Assembly (NCBI GenBank): GCA_049323615.1
Contig: JBMOPD010000010.1
Span: forward strand, 27,898 to 91,897
Reading direction: 5' to 3'
DNA: 64,000 bases
Source of the DNA: JBMOPD01 sp049323615
GTDB lineage: Bacteria > Bacillota > Desulfotomaculia > Desulfotomaculales > Desulfocucumaceae
Of this stretch, positions 42,024 to 51,708 are shown one piece after another. Positions within the stretch are counted from its first letter, which is position 1, and each line of letters starts with the position of its first letter. The notes under the pieces are model-generated. The model searched no databases, was not told the origin of the DNA, and was given only the letters and a program-made list of their open reading frames with translations. Made by a program: the position numbers and the translations under genes.

Positions 42024-44510
42024 ATGCAATTAAAAGAGCGCTATAACTTTGCAGAGGTTGAAGGGAAATGGCAGTCCCGGTGGGCGGAGGAGGATATATA
42101 CCGGGTGCCGGACGATGGTGACCGTCCCAAGTACTACTGCCTGGAGATGTTTCCTTACCCTTCGGGCAAGCTCCACATGGGCCACGTGCGCAATTACTCC
42201 ATTGGGGACGTATATGCCCGGTTCCTGACCATGAACGGGTATAACGTACTGCACCCCATGGGCTGGGACGCCTTCGGCCTCCCGGCGGAGAACGCCGCCA
42301 TCAAGCACGGCATACACCCCGCGGTGTGGACCTATGACAACATCAACACCATGCGGTCACAGCTGAAGCAGTTGGGCATCAGCTACGACTGGAGCCGGGA
42401 GATAGCCACCTGCCACCCGGGCTATTACCGCTGGACCCAGTGGCTGTTCCTCCAGCTTTACAAGCACGGGCTGGCCTACAAGAAGAAAGCCGCCGTCAAC
42501 TGGTGCCCCTCCTGCGCCACGGTGCTGGCCAACGAGCAGGTCAAGGAGGGCATTTGTGAGCGCTGCAAGACCGGCGTGGAGAAAAGGGAGCTGGACCAGT
42601 GGTTCTTTAAGATAACCGCCTATGCCGACAGGCTCCTGGAGGATCTGGAGCTGCTCAAGGGCTGGCCCGAAAAAGTAAGGATCATGCAGGAAAACTGGAT
42701 CGGGCGCAGCGAGGGGGCCGAGATAGATTTTCAAATCGAGGGCGCCGGTGATAAGATAACCGTGTTTACCACCAGGCCGGACACCATTTTCGGGGTTACC
42801 TACATGGTGTTTGCCCCGGAACACCCGCTGGTTGAGAAGCTGATCGAAGGCCGGCCCGAAGCCGGGGAAATAAGGGAATTTGTCAAAAAGGTAAGGAATC
42901 TCAGCGAGATTGACCGGACCTCCACCGAGGCCGAGAAGATCGGGTTTTTTACCGGGGCCTACTGCATCAACCCCCTGAACGGGGAGAGGGTCCCCATACT
43001 GGTGGCCAACTACGTGCTGCTGGAATACGGCACCGGGGCCGTAATGGGGGTTCCGGCCCACGACCAGCGGGACTTCGAGTTTGCCCGGAAATACAACCTG
43101 CCCATCAGGGTGGTGATCCAGCCCGATGGGCCGGCCCTGGATCCCGATGCCATGGCCGGGGCCTACACCGGGGAAGGCGTGATGGTTAACTCGGGACGGT
43201 TCAACGGGACGCCCAACCGGGAAGGAATTATAGCGGTAACCAGGTACTGCGAGGAAAAGGGTATCGGCCGGGGTGTGGTCAACTTCCGGCTCAGGGACTG
43301 GCTTATTTCCCGCCAGCGCTACTGGGGCGCCCCGATCCCGATGATATATTGTGAGCGGTGCGGCATTGTACCGGTGCCCGAGGAGGACCTGCCGGTGGAG
43401 CTGCCCGTGAACGTGGAATTCAAGCCCACCGGCCAGTCGCCTTTGGCCGACTGCCCGGAGTTTGTCAATGTCCCCTGCCCGCAGTGCGGCGGGCAGGCCC
43501 GCAGGGAAACCGACACCATGGACACCTTTATGTGCTCCTCCTTTTATTACTACCGCTACACCAGCCCCCGGAACGCCGGGCGGGTGTGGGGAGAGCACGA
43601 GATAAACCACTGGCTGCCGGTGGACCAGTATATCGGCGGGGTTGAGCATGCCATCCTGCACCTGCTCTACTCCAGGTTTTTCACCAAGTTCCTCCACGAC
43701 ATAAAGCTGGTGCCCAATATCGAGCCCTTTACCAACCTCCTCACCCAGGGCATGGTGCTCAAGGACGGGGCCAAGATGTCCAAGTCCAAGGGTAATGTGG
43801 TCAGCCCCGAGGACATCGTGGCCACCTACGGGGCCGATACCGCCAGGCTGTTCATACTGTTTGCGGCCCCGCCCGAGCGCGACCTGGAATGGAGTGACCA
43901 GGGAGTGGAGGGCTGCTACCGGTTCTTAAACAGGGTGTGGCGGCTGGTGGCCCCCCTGGCCGGACAATTACAGCCGGGCGCTTTGCCGGACAACGGAAAA
44001 CTGGTGGGTGTGGACCGCGAAATGCACCGCCTGACCCACGTCACCATTAAAAGGGTAACCGAGGATGTGGGCAACCGGTTCAATTTCAATACCGCCGTCA
44101 GCGCCATCATGGAGCTGGTAAACGGCCTGTACCAGTACCGGGAGGTGCCCGAAACCGACCGCAACCCGGCGGTGCTGAACGAGGCCGTGGAAACCCTGCT
44201 TCTTCTCCTGGCTCCCTTTGCCCCGCACATTACCGAGGAACTGTGGCACGGCATCGGGCGCAGCGGCAGCATACACCTGCGGCCCTGGCCCAAATACGAC
44301 GGGGAAGCCATTGCCGAGGACGAGGTGGAAATAGTCGTCCAGATAAACGGCAAGATCAGGGACAGAATGCTGGTTCCGGCCGGCATTACCCCGGAGAAAA
44401 TGAGGGAACTGGCCCTCTCCCAGCCCGGGGTGCAGAAACTGATTGATGGCCGGAATGTGGTCAAGGTCATACCGGTGCCGGGCAAACTGGTGAATATAGT
44501 GGTAAAATAA
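42024..44510 (+). CDS. leuS: Leucyl-tRNA synthetase
   Basis: Class I synthetase for leucine, 828 residues. HIGH motif in [12 protein letters not shown] (near residue 43-54), zinc-ribbon C-P-S-C ... C-E-R-C, CP1 editing domain with T-T-R-P-D-T and G-V-P-A-H-D-Q-R-D, and K-M-S-K-S near residue 583. AGGAGG lies 10-15 bases before ATG 42024. Regulated by the leucine T-box upstream, with an extra terminator and possible promoter in between. Confidence 0.98.
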   Translation: MQLKERYNFAEVEGKWQSRWAEEDIYRVPDDGDRPKYYCLEMFPYPSGKLHMGHVRNYSIGDVYARFLTMNGYNVLHPMGWDAFGLPAENAAIKHGIHPAVWTYDNINTMRSQLKQLGISYDWSREIATCHPGYYRWTQWLFLQLYKHGLAYKKKAAVNWCPSCATVLANEQVKEGICERCKTGVEKRELDQWFFKITAYADRLLEDLELLKGWPEKVRIMQENWIGRSEGAEIDFQIEGAGDKITVFTTRPDTIFGVTYMVFAPEHPLVEKLIEGRPEAGEIREFVKKVRNLSEIDRTSTEAEKIGFFTGAYCINPLNGERVPILVANYVLLEYGTGAVMGVPAHDQRDFEFARKYNLPIRVVIQPDGPALDPDAMAGAYTGEGVMVNSGRFNGTPNREGIIAVTRYCEEKGIGRGVVNFRLRDWLISRQRYWGAPIPMIYCERCGIVPVPEEDLPVELPVNVEFKPTGQSPLADCPEFVNVPCPQCGGQARRETDTMDTFMCSSFYYYRYTSPRNAGRVWGEHEINHWLPVDQYIGGVEHAILHLLYSRFFTKFLHDIKLVPNIEPFTNLLTQGMVLKDGAKMSKSKGNVVSPEDIVATYGADTARLFILFAAPPERDLEWSDQGVEGCYRFLNRVWRLVAPLAGQLQPGALPDNGKLVGVDREMHRLTHVTIKRVTEDVGNRFNFNTAVSAIMELVNGLYQYREVPETDRNPAVLNEAVETLLLLLAPFAPHITEELWHGIGRSGSIHLRPWPKYDGEAIAEDEVEIVVQINGKIRDRMLVPAGITPEKMRELALSQPGVQKLIDGRNVVKVIPVPGKLVNIVVK

Positions 44511-44598
44511 CCGTGCCGGCAGTCCCGCCTGCCGTATTCCCGATGGAACTGTCCCGGGAACTGGCGGTTTCACACAAATGGAAAAAAGAAGAACGGTT

Positions 44599-44630
44599 AA
44601 CCCCCGCAGTTTTTGGCAGGCGGGGGTTTG
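44599..44630 (+). terminator. Terminator after leuS
   Basis: ACCCCCGC / GCGGGGGT stem followed by TTGATTTT. Confidence 0.8.
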
Positions 44631-44685
44631 ATTTTGGGGGCTTCAGCATCAGGAATCAGCTAATAAAAATAACGAATACCGGCAC

Positions 44686-44731
44686 ATATTTATATAAAAA
44701 ATATTTATATAAACGATAAAGTATTTATATG
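44686..44731. repeat. Three TATTTATAT direct repeats upstream of the dehydratase-like gene
   Basis: ATATTTATATAAA at 44686 and 44701, and a shorter TATTTATAT near 44722, about 70-115 bases before the gene start. Possible operator, or just AT-rich promoter DNA. Confidence 0.55.
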
Positions 44732-44800
44732 CTGGTTGGTTTTGATGTATTATTTTAATTGGCCGCTTATTTAGTTATTTTTTAAAGTGAGGTGCTGTTA

Positions 44801-46078
44801 ATGACCGCTGATTACCGCCGGATGTGGGAATCCATCGGACTCGACCTGGAAGCCCACGACCAGCTGCTGCAGGTATTGCCCCCAACTTATGGAGATGTTT
44901 ATTTAAGCCAGGAAAACCGGCCCGCCGGCATGGAGTATTTTGATTTTGTAATCAATGAGATACACGGGTTGCGTATCCAGGAACTGCAGGAACACAAAGC
45001 TGCCGGGGGAAAAGTAGTCGGAACCTTTTGTGTTTTTGTGCCGGAGGAAATTATCCGCGCCGCCGGCGGCATCTGCATCGGGTTATGTTCCGGGGTTGAA
45101 ATAGGCGCCACCCAGGCTGAAAAGGTCCTGCCCAGAAATATATGCCCCCTGATCAAGTCCTTCATGGGCTTTAAGCTGGCCAGGGTCTGCCCGTATTTTG
45201 AATCCTGCGACATGGTGGTGGGGGAAACGACCTGTGACGGGAAAAAGAAGGCCTTTGAAATATTAAACGACTACATCCCGGTCCACGTGATGGAAACTCC
45301 CCAGATGAAGCGCGACAAGGACAGGAACCTCTGGTTGAGCGAAATACGGGATTTTATGGCCCGGGTGGAAGATTTGACCGGCCGGAAGATCAGCACCGGG
45401 TCCTTGCTGCAATCTATAAAAGAGGTGAACGGCAAGCGCAGGGCCCTATTGCGTTTGGCCGAACTGCGAAAAAATAACCCTGCCCCCATCAGCGGCAAGG
45501 ACAGTCTATTAATTGAGCAAATCGCCATGTATGACGATGTTGCACGATTTACCCTGAAGGTAAACGAGCTTTGCGACGAGCTTGAAGCAAGAATCAAAGA
45601 GGGTAAAGTAGTCCGGGAGTCGGCGCCGCGAATTATCGTTACCGGGACGCCAATGGCCATCCCGAACTGGAAGGTAGCCCACATTATTGAAAGCAGCGGC
45701 GCGGTTATAGTAGCCGAGGAACTGTGTACCGGGCTGCGGTATTTTAAGAACACCGTGCCGGAAACCGGGGAGAATATCGAACAAATGGCCGGACTCATAG
45801 CCGGGAGGTACCTTGATATCAACTGCGCCTGTTTTACTCCCAATGACGGCAGGATGGAGGATTTAGTCCGCCTGGCGGAGGAGTATAAGGCCGACGGGAT
45901 TGTTCACTGCTCCCTGACTTTCTGTGACCCTTATGCTGTTGAGGCTAACCGGGTGGAAAAGGTTTTGAAGGAAAAGGGCATACCTCTGCTGAAGATTGAA
46001 ACAGAATACGGCCAGGGGGACGTCGGCCAGTTGAAAACACGTATAGAAGCATTTCTGGAATTGATCAGGCAGGGTTGA
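44801..46078 (+). CDS. 2-hydroxyacyl-CoA dehydratase D-family / double-cubane-cluster-type protein
   Basis: 425-residue iron-sulfur protein of the HgdB/BcrB/BzdN superfamily. Conserved cysteines are in I-C-I-G-L-C-S-G, R-N-I-C-P-L-I-K-S-F-M-G-F, V-C-P-Y-F-E-S-C-D and E-T-T-C-D-G-K-K-K, and further on L-C-T-G and H-C-S-L-T-F-C-D-P-Y. The single-subunit, stand-alone arrangement is like the double-cubane-cluster protein of Carboxydothermus rather than a true dehydratase with two subunits. Such proteins perform low-potential reductions after ATP-driven activation; no activator ATPase is adjacent. ATG 44801 has GTGAGGTG upstream. Substrate unknown. Confidence 0.85.
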   Translation: MTADYRRMWESIGLDLEAHDQLLQVLPPTYGDVYLSQENRPAGMEYFDFVINEIHGLRIQELQEHKAAGGKVVGTFCVFVPEEIIRAAGGICIGLCSGVEIGATQAEKVLPRNICPLIKSFMGFKLARVCPYFESCDMVVGETTCDGKKKAFEILNDYIPVHVMETPQMKRDKDRNLWLSEIRDFMARVEDLTGRKISTGSLLQSIKEVNGKRRALLRLAELRKNNPAPISGKDSLLIEQIAMYDDVARFTLKVNELCDELEARIKEGKVVRESAPRIIVTGTPMAIPNWKVAHIIESSGAVIVAEELCTGLRYFKNTVPETGENIEQMAGLIAGRYLDINCACFTPNDGRMEDLVRLAEEYKADGIVHCSLTFCDPYAVEANRVEKVLKEKGIPLLKIETEYGQGDVGQLKTRIEAFLELIRQG

Positions 46079-46161
46079 CCGGTGCGGGAACAGACAGGTC
46101 CGCCCGGCCTGGGCTTTAGCAGCATAAAAAGCAAAATGGCTTTCACCGGCATATTTTGGCG

Positions 46162-46196
46162 GGCGGTTGCTTCAAACAGCGGCCGCCTTGTTGTTT
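46162..46196 (+). terminator. Terminator after the double-cubane-type gene
   Basis: GGCGGTTGC / GCGGCCGCC stem (two G-U pairs), 8-base loop, then TTGTTGTTT. Confidence 0.65.
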
Positions 46197-46211
46197 ATAA
46201 GGAGAATCAGC

Positions 46212-46240
46212 TTGACAAGCGGGCTGTATTTCATTAAAAT
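46212..46240 (+). promoter_or_regulatory. Sigma-A promoter of the ylxM-ffh operon
   Basis: TTGACA (46212-46217), 17 bases, TAAAAT (46235-46240), 48 bases before ylxM. Confidence 0.8.
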
Positions 46241-46288
46241 CATTGTGTCAAGTGTTTTTCCTTGATATCATGCCGGGGGTTGCCTTTT

Positions 46289-46627
46289 ATGGATAAGTTG
46301 ACACAGATGAACCTGCTTTATGATTTTTACGGGCAGCTGCTTACCGAAAGGCAAAAAAAATTTGTTGAGCTGTATTACTGCCATGACCTTTCCCTGGGCG
46401 AGATTTCCGAGCAGTATGGGGTCAGCAGGCAGTCTGTTTACGATACCCTCAAACGATCCGGGCAGACCCTCCAGAGGTTTGAGGAAAAGCTGGGCCTGGT
46501 GGCCAAATCCCTGGAACAGAGGGAGTATTTGGCCAGAGCCCTGGCGCATCTGAACAGTGGCGGCAAGGTGGATATAGAAAACGCAAGGAGGATTTTGTCC
46601 CACTTGATACAGGCGGAAGAAAATTAG
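46289..46627 (+). CDS. ylxM: YlxM/UPF0122 HTH protein
   Basis: 112-residue sigma-70 region 4-like HTH protein that always precedes ffh in Firmicutes and is thought to be part of or to affect the SRP system. L-L-Y-D-F-Y-G-x-L-L-T-E-R-Q, then Y-Y-C-H-D-L-S-L-G-E-I-S-E-Q-Y-G-V-S-R-Q-S-V-Y-D. It starts at ATG 46289 after GGGGGT; ffh begins 11 bases after its stop. Confidence 0.94.
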   Translation: MDKLTQMNLLYDFYGQLLTERQKKFVELYYCHDLSLGEISEQYGVSRQSVYDTLKRSGQTLQRFEEKLGLVAKSLEQREYLARALAHLNSGGKVDIENARRILSHLIQAEEN

Positions 46628-46638
46628 GGGGTGGCAAC

Positions 46639-48012
46639 GTGGTATTTTCCGGGCTGGCTGAAAGGCTCCAGGAAACCTTCCGTAAACTGAAGGGAAAGGG
46701 CCGCCTTACCGGGGCCGATGTGGAAGAGGCCCTGCGCGAGGTCAGGCGGGCGCTGCTTGACGCCGACGTGAATTTCAAGGTGGTCAAGGATTTTCAGAGC
46801 AAAGTCAAGGAAAGGGCTGTGGGGCAGGATGTGCTGACCAGCCTTACCCCGGGACAGCAGGTTATAAAAATTGTACACGACGAACTGACTGCCCTGATGG
46901 GTGGAACGCAGAGCAAGATCAATATTGCCTCCAAACCACCCACCATGGTTATGATGGTTGGCCTGCACGGGGCGGGGAAAACCACCACCACGGCCAAGCT
47001 GGCCAATTTAATGAGAAAACAGGGCCGCCGGCCGCTGCTGGTGGCGGCCGATGTATACCGGCCCGCAGCCATAAAACAGCTGCAGGTGCTGGGCCGGCAG
47101 CTGGACATTCCCGTGTTTGCCATGGGGGACCGCAGCAACCCGGTGGATATAGTCAAGGCCTCCCGGGAATACGCCGCCTCAAACGACCGCGACATGGTCA
47201 TAATTGATACCGCCGGGCGGCTGCATGTGGATGAAGAGCTGATGGCCGAGCTGGAGTCAATAAAGAAGGCGGTTCATCCCCATGAAATCCTGCTGGTGGT
47301 GGACGCCATGACCGGTCAGGTGGCGGTGGAGGTGGCCGAGTCTTTCAACAGCAGGCTTGGACTGGACGGGATTGTGCTTACCAAGCTGGACGGCGACACC
47401 AGGGGGGGCGCGGCCCTTTCGGTCAAGGCGGTGACCGGCTGCCCCGTAAAATTTGCGGGTACCGGCGAAAAGCTGGACGCCCTGGAACCCTTTCACCCGG
47501 ACAGGATGGCCGACAGGATACTGGGCATGGGGGACGTGATGTCCCTGATCGAAAAGGCCCAGGCAAATTTTGACGCCGGCCAGGTGGAGAAGCTCAACAA
47601 AAGAATACGCAGCATGGAATTTACCCTGGAGGATTTTTTGGAACAAATCCAGGAGGTTAAAAAACTGGGCCCCCTGCAGCAGGTGCTGAGCATGATACCG
47701 GGCCTGGGCAGTGTCAAAAAGCTCAAACAGCTGGGCGATATAGACGACAAGGAACTGGTATTCGTGGAGGCCATAATCAAGTCCATGACGCCCTGGGAAC
47801 GCAGCCACCCCCATGAAATTAACGGCAGCCGCCGCAAGCGCATTGCCGCGGGGAGCGGCACCACGGTGCAGGATGTCAACCGCCTGATCAAGCAGTTTGA
47901 GCAGACCAGAAAAATGATGAAACAGCTTACCGATATGGAGAAAAATATTAAAAAGAGCGGTAAGAAAGGGGCCACCCCGTTTTTGCCCATGGGCAGAAGG
48001 GATCTGTTTTAA
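46639..48012 (+). CDS. ffh: Signal recognition particle GTPase Ffh
   Basis: 457-residue SRP54 homolog targeting nascent membrane proteins. N domain, then G1 G-L-H-G-A-G-K-T-T-T near residue 108, D-T-A-G-R G3, T-K-L-D-G-D G4, and a methionine-rich M domain from about 325 with M-I-P-G-L-G-S. GTG start at 46639. Complete. Confidence 0.97.
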   Translation: MVFSGLAERLQETFRKLKGKGRLTGADVEEALREVRRALLDADVNFKVVKDFQSKVKERAVGQDVLTSLTPGQQVIKIVHDELTALMGGTQSKINIASKPPTMVMMVGLHGAGKTTTTAKLANLMRKQGRRPLLVAADVYRPAAIKQLQVLGRQLDIPVFAMGDRSNPVDIVKASREYAASNDRDMVIIDTAGRLHVDEELMAELESIKKAVHPHEILLVVDAMTGQVAVEVAESFNSRLGLDGIVLTKLDGDTRGGAALSVKAVTGCPVKFAGTGEKLDALEPFHPDRMADRILGMGDVMSLIEKAQANFDAGQVEKLNKRIRSMEFTLEDFLEQIQEVKKLGPLQQVLSMIPGLGSVKKLKQLGDIDDKELVFVEAIIKSMTPWERSHPHEINGSRRKRIAAGSGTTVQDVNRLIKQFEQTRKMMKQLTDMEKNIKKSGKKGATPFLPMGRRDLF

Positions 48013-48043
48013 ATATTTTTTAAAGTAGGAGGTGAGAAATAAA

Positions 48044-48310
48044 TTGGCAGTTAAAATCAGGCTGAGAAGGATGGGTGCCAAAAAGAAGCCGTTTTACCGT
48101 ATCGTGGTGGCTGATTCCCGTTCACCGCGGGATGGCCGGTTCATAGAAGAGTTGGGCTATTATGATCCGCTCAAGAACCCGGCGGAAATTAAAATAGATC
48201 AGGCCAAGGCTGCGGATTGGCTTAAAAAGGGAGCCCAGCTCACTGACACCGCCCGTGCCCTGTTTGTAAAGGCCGGACTCCTGGCCAAACCCGCCGGGGA
48301 GGGTCAATAG
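48044..48310 (+). CDS. rpsP: 30S ribosomal protein S16
   Basis: 88 residues. [23 protein letters not shown] is the family signature. TTG at 48044 is chosen: AGGAGGTG at 48027-48034 leaves 9 bases, and M-A-V-K is the normal N-terminus. A GTG at 48032 lies inside the ribosome-binding site. Confidence 0.97.
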   Translation: MAVKIRLRRMGAKKKPFYRIVVADSRSPRDGRFIEELGYYDPLKNPAEIKIDQAKAADWLKKGAQLTDTARALFVKAGLLAKPAGEGQ

Positions 48311-48385
48311 GCCTGTCGATGATCTTTTGCAGCCAATAAAAGGTGTTCATTGGACAACCGCCCAGGATCAGGGAGGTCCTATCTT

Positions 48386-48613
48386 ATGAAACAGTTGGTA
48401 GAGATTTTAGCCAAGGCCCTGGTGGATAATCCGGACAGGGTTAACGTCAATATGATTGAGAAAGACAAGTCCTGCGTAATCGAGTTGAGGGTGGCTCCCG
48501 AGGACATGGGGAAGGTAATCGGCAAACAGGGCCGTATAGCCAGAGCCCTCCGCGCAGTGGTCAAGGCTGCAGCCACCAGGCAAAAGAAAAAAGTTATTGT
48601 GGAGATTATGTAA
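48386..48613 (+). CDS. khpA: KH-domain RNA-binding protein KhpA
   Basis: 75-residue single KH domain. The G-x-x-G loop is G-K-Q-G in V-I-G-K-Q-G-R-I-A. KhpA pairs with KhpB/Jag in Gram-positives and binds many transcripts, affecting division and cell shape. ATG 48386 has GGGAGG 9-14 bases upstream. In the conserved order between rpsP and rimM. Confidence 0.94.
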   Translation: MKQLVEILAKALVDNPDRVNVNMIEKDKSCVIELRVAPEDMGKVIGKQGRIARALRAVVKAAATRQKKKVIVEIM

Positions 48614-48692
48614 TTTTTTAAGACAGGGAATCCGGTTGGGCGGAGGGGACGGCTTTGCCCCCTCCGCGCGGCTTATGAGGTGGAATGAACCG

Positions 48693-49118
48693 GTGGATAC
48701 TATTACCTTAACCCGGCCTGTAATCGTCAAGGTACGGGTGACCGGCGGTTATAAGAAGGCTGCGGCGGCCGGGCTGCAGGATGCTGTAGCCCGGCTTGAC
48801 GCCCAGATTGAGCAGTTGAACTTCCGGTACAACAAAATTGCCGAGATGGAAAAAAAGAACCCCCGGCAGCCTTCCGGGGGCTTGCAGCAGATAGATGCGG
48901 AAAGGCAGAAGCTGCTTGAAACACGCAGGCAGCTGACCGAACGGCTGAAAGAAATTGGACGCCTGTCCGAAGGGCAGGAAGTTGTCCACGGGCGGGTGGA
49001 GAGCCTGGTGGATATAAAGGTGGGTGACCACTGGGAAAAGTTGATGTCCGTGGAGGTTGTCCTGGAGGACGGGTATGTGGTTGAAATCAGGCGGGGAGGA
49101 TTGCCCCCGGAGGCTTGA
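48693..49118 (+). CDS. ylqD: YlqD family protein
   Basis: 141-residue protein of unknown function that lies between khpA and rimM in many Firmicutes. Central coiled coil (about residues 25-90), then a small beta domain with G-D-H-W-E-K-L. GTG 48693 is preferred since GAGGTGG lies 9 bases upstream and the N-terminus then matches the family; an in-frame ATG 48675 is possible. Confidence 0.85.
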   Translation: MDTITLTRPVIVKVRVTGGYKKAAAAGLQDAVARLDAQIEQLNFRYNKIAEMEKKNPRQPSGGLQQIDAERQKLLETRRQLTERLKEIGRLSEGQEVVHGRVESLVDIKVGDHWEKLMSVEVVLEDGYVVEIRRGGLPPEA

Positions 49119-49120
49119 CT

Positions 49121-49627
49121 ATGATTGAACGTGATATTACCGTTGGAAAAGTTGTCTCTACATACGGCAACCGGGGGATGCTGAAGGTGCTCCCGCTCAC
49201 CGATTTTCCGGACCGTTTCCTTGATATGGACAGGGTTACCCTGGAGCAGAACGGAAAACAGAGGGATTTTGCCGTCACCGGGGTTAAACGTCACCGGAAA
49301 CATATACTGCTCAGGCTGGGGGAGATAGCCGATATGTCCGCGGCCGAAACCCTGAAGGGGGCCCTGATAAAGGTGGGCCGGGAGGAATTGATCCCTCTCC
49401 CGGAGGACAACTACTATATTTTTGACATCGTCGGCCTGAAGGTGTATTCGCCGGAGGGAGATTATATCGGTGTGGTGGAGGATGTTATTCAGACCGGGGC
49501 CAACGATGTTTACGTGGTTGATACCGGGGATAAAAAGGCCCCCGTGCTGGTGCCGGCCCTGAAGGATGTGGTCAGGGAAATTGACATTAAGGGCGGGAGA
49601 ATGGTGGTCGATTACGGTTGCAAATAG
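49121..49627 (+). CDS. rimM: 16S rRNA processing protein RimM
   Basis: 168 residues. N-terminal barrel begins [16 protein letters not shown]; the PRC-barrel part has [11 protein letters not shown] and V-P-A-L-K-D-V-V. Needed for 30S maturation with S19. ATG 49121 follows ylqD with 2 bases between. Its last 10 bases overlap trmD. Confidence 0.96.
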   Translation: MIERDITVGKVVSTYGNRGMLKVLPLTDFPDRFLDMDRVTLEQNGKQRDFAVTGVKRHRKHILLRLGEIADMSAAETLKGALIKVGREELIPLPEDNYYIFDIVGLKVYSPEGDYIGVVEDVIQTGANDVYVVDTGDKKAPVLVPALKDVVREIDIKGGRMVVDYGCK

Positions 49628-50373
49628 ATATCCTTACCCTTTTCCCGGAGATGTTCAGCGGGCCCTTTGATACAAGCATAATCAAAAGGGCCAGGGAAAA
49701 ATCGCTGCTGTCGGTGGAGCTTATAAATATCCGGGATTTTTCACGCAACAAGCACCGTACCGTCGACGACACCCCTTACGGGGGCGGGGCGGGCATGGTG
49801 ATAAGCGCCGAACCTATTTTTGAAGCCGCCGACTGGATAAAGTCCAGGCGGGGATCTACCGGCCGTTTTATCTATATGAGTCCGGCCGGGGATACCCTGA
49901 ACCAGGATATGGTCAGGAGGCTGGCCTCGGAAAAGCACCTGGTACTGCTTTGCGGCCATTATGAGGGGATCGACGAGAGGGTAAGGGAAGAGCTGGTGAC
50001 CGACGAAATATCCATAGGCGATTATGTTCTCACCGGCGGTGAACTGCCCGCCATGGTGCTGGTGGACGCGGTGACCCGGCTTATACCGGGGGTTTTGGGC
50101 GAAGCGGCGTCGGCCGAGGAGGATTCTTTCAGCGACGGGCTGCTGGAATACCCCCATTACACCAGGCCCAGGGTTTACAGGGGGCTGGAGGTGCCGGAGG
50201 TGCTGCTGAACGGCCATCATGAGCAGATCCGCCTGTGGAGAAGAAGGCAGTCCCTCCTGCGCACCCTGGAGCGCAGGCCGGACCTTCTGGCCGGGGCCGG
50301 GCTGACCGGGGAGGACCGGGTTATCCTCAAGCAGATTGTCCTTGAACTGGAAAAATTGATTTACACTTCCTGA
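49618..50373 (+). CDS. trmD: tRNA (guanine-N1)-methyltransferase TrmD
   Basis: 251-residue knotted SPOUT methyltransferase that makes m1G37. [34 protein letters not shown] and [10 protein letters not shown] are all present. TTG start inside the rimM end, indicating coupling. Confidence 0.97.
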   Translation: MQIDILTLFPEMFSGPFDTSIIKRAREKSLLSVELINIRDFSRNKHRTVDDTPYGGGAGMVISAEPIFEAADWIKSRRGSTGRFIYMSPAGDTLNQDMVRRLASEKHLVLLCGHYEGIDERVREELVTDEISIGDYVLTGGELPAMVLVDAVTRLIPGVLGEAASAEEDSFSDGLLEYPHYTRPRVYRGLEVPEVLLNGHHEQIRLWRRRQSLLRTLERRPDLLAGAGLTGEDRVILKQIVLELEKLIYTS

Positions 50374-50395
50374 TAATCCGTCATGCAAATTTTTC

Positions 50396-50452
50396 TCCTG
50401 TCTCCTGTCTCCCGACCCGATATTCTGGCTTCAGGGCAGTCTCCTGTCTCCT
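50396..50452. repeat. CAGGAGA heptamers, reverse orientation
   Basis: Two runs of TCTCCTG-type heptamers (about 50395-50412 and 50439-50452) separated by a GC-rich spacer, between trmD and the rplS promoter. Confidence 0.85.
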
Positions 50453-50461
50453 TCGGCTATA

Positions 50462-50490
50462 TTGCGCCGCTTGCACGTTTGTGGTATAAT
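50462..50490 (+). promoter_or_regulatory. Promoter of rplS
   Basis: TTGCGC (50462-50467), 17 bases, TATAAT (50485-50490) with TG two bases before the -10. About 80 bases of leader follow before rplS, long enough for an L19-type autoregulatory leader, which was not resolved. Confidence 0.65.
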
Positions 50491-50568
50491 CTTTTCTGTT
50501 GATTAAGGGCGGTCCGCTATTCCGTGCAGGGCGGGGTATGAACGTCCGGGCCGGAAGGAGGTACATAA

Positions 50569-50916
50569 ATGAGTCTCATTCAATCACTGGAACAGGAACA
50601 GATTAAAAACGATATTCCCGATTTCAAGCCTGGGGACACCGTCAGGGTGCACGTTAAGGTTATTGAAGGAAGCCGGGAAAGGATACAGGTATTCGAGGGA
50701 GTGGTAATAAGGCGCAGGGGCGGCGGTCTCGGCGAAACATTTACTGTCCGCAGGGTTTCCTATGGTGTAGGAGTGGAAAGGACTTTTCCCGTCAATACTC
50801 CCAAAATAGATAAGATTGAAGTTGTCAGACGCGGGCAGGTGCGCCGGGCCAGGCTGTATTACCTGCGCAAACTGCGGGGCAAGGCCGCCCGTATCCGGGA
50901 AAAGGTCAGAGGTTAA
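50569..50916 (+). CDS. rplS: 50S ribosomal protein L19
   Basis: 115 residues, with [13 protein letters not shown] and the signature [14 protein letters not shown] near the end. Located at the 30S/50S interface. GGAAGGAGG upstream of ATG 50569. Confidence 0.98.
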   Translation: MSLIQSLEQEQIKNDIPDFKPGDTVRVHVKVIEGSRERIQVFEGVVIRRRGGGLGETFTVRRVSYGVGVERTFPVNTPKIDKIEVVRRGQVRRARLYYLRKLRGKAARIREKVRG

Positions 50917-50931
50917 ATCAGGCTTCAAGGG

Positions 50932-50959
50932 GGGACTGTGGCCAGAGCAGTCCCTTTTT
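50932..50959 (+). terminator. Terminator/attenuator between rplS and lepB
   Basis: GGGACTG / CAGTCCC stem with five Ts. LepB begins only 25 bases later, so some read-through or a separate start is needed. Confidence 0.8.
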
Positions 50960-50983
50960 GTCAATTTTCGGAGGATTACTGGA

Positions 50984-51544
50984 ATGACTGAAAATGCCGG
51001 GACACTGGGTGAGGTCAAAGATCGCCCGAAAAAATCAACGCTTCGGGAAATTGTGGAATCCCTGGTTATAGCGGTGGTGCTGGCACTGCTGATCAGGGCG
51101 TTCGTATTCCAGCCTTTTTTTATACCGTCGGGATCAATGGAACCTACTCTAAAAATACAGGACCATATTATTGTCAATAAATTCGGCCATAAATTCTGGG
51201 GCCTTAAGCCGGGTGACATAGTGGTGTTCAGGTACCCCCTGGACCCCAAGAAGGATTTTGTAAAGAGGCTTATCGCCATGCCCGGGGATAAAGTGGAAGT
51301 CAGGAACAGCAGGGTTTACGTAAACGGCCAGGCTATTTCCGAGGAATACCTGCCCCCCGGCCTCAGATATCCTAATTTCGGCCCGGTGGTGGTGCCGGAA
51401 AACAGCTACTGGATGATGGGGGATAACAGGCCCAACAGTGATGACAGCCGTGTCTGGGGTCCCCTGCCCAAGGAGAATGTAATCGGCAAGGCCATGCTGG
51501 TGTACTGGCCGCTGGACAGGATACGCCTGCTTACCGGTAAATAG
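50984..51544 (+). CDS. lepB: Signal peptidase I
   Basis: 186-residue membrane-bound type I signal peptidase. One N-terminal span (E-S-L-V-I-A-V-V-L-A-L-L-I-R-A), catalytic Ser in P-S-G-S-M-E-P-T-L near residue 49, Lys in K-R-L-I-A-M-P-G-D, and M-G-D-N-R-P-N-S-D-D-S-R. ATG 50984 has GGAGG 9 bases upstream; an earlier in-frame opening overlapping rplS is not the gene. Confidence 0.96.
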   Translation: MTENAGTLGEVKDRPKKSTLREIVESLVIAVVLALLIRAFVFQPFFIPSGSMEPTLKIQDHIIVNKFGHKFWGLKPGDIVVFRYPLDPKKDFVKRLIAMPGDKVEVRNSRVYVNGQAISEEYLPPGLRYPNFGPVVVPENSYWMMGDNRPNSDDSRVWGPLPKENVIGKAMLVYWPLDRIRLLTGK

Positions 51545-51554
51545 TCGTCAGTAT

Positions 51555-51619
51555 GGGGACGGTTCGAGCGTCCCCGAAGCGTAGCGAAGGGCCGAAGGGA
51601 AGACGATGGAACCATCCCC
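51555..51619 (+). repeat. 65-bp hairpin element, copy A
   Basis: Begins GGGGACGGTTC and ends GAACCATCCCC, near-perfect 11-bp terminal inverted repeats around a ~43-base core with several CGAAG words. It is identical at 64 of 65 positions to the copy at 52639-52703. Confidence 0.93.
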
Positions 51620-51638
51620 GTATAAGTTGAATTTTTAG

Positions 51639-51665
51639 ACATTGGACTGCGGTCCAATGTTTTTT
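51639..51665 (+). terminator. Terminator after lepB
   Basis: Perfect 9-bp stem ACATTGGAC / GTCCAATGT with TGCG loop and six Ts. Confidence 0.9.
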
Positions 51666-51708
51666 ATCCTTGCGCCTGACGACCGAATCAGGAGGTGGCT
51701 TAACCCGG

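Noticed and set aside
42357..43697. 446-codon open frame antisense to leuS
   Set aside because: Same antisense artefact; no recognisable motifs.
50498..50568. L19 ribosomal-protein leader
   Set aside because: A leader of suitable length exists, but the consensus structure could not be confirmed by eye.
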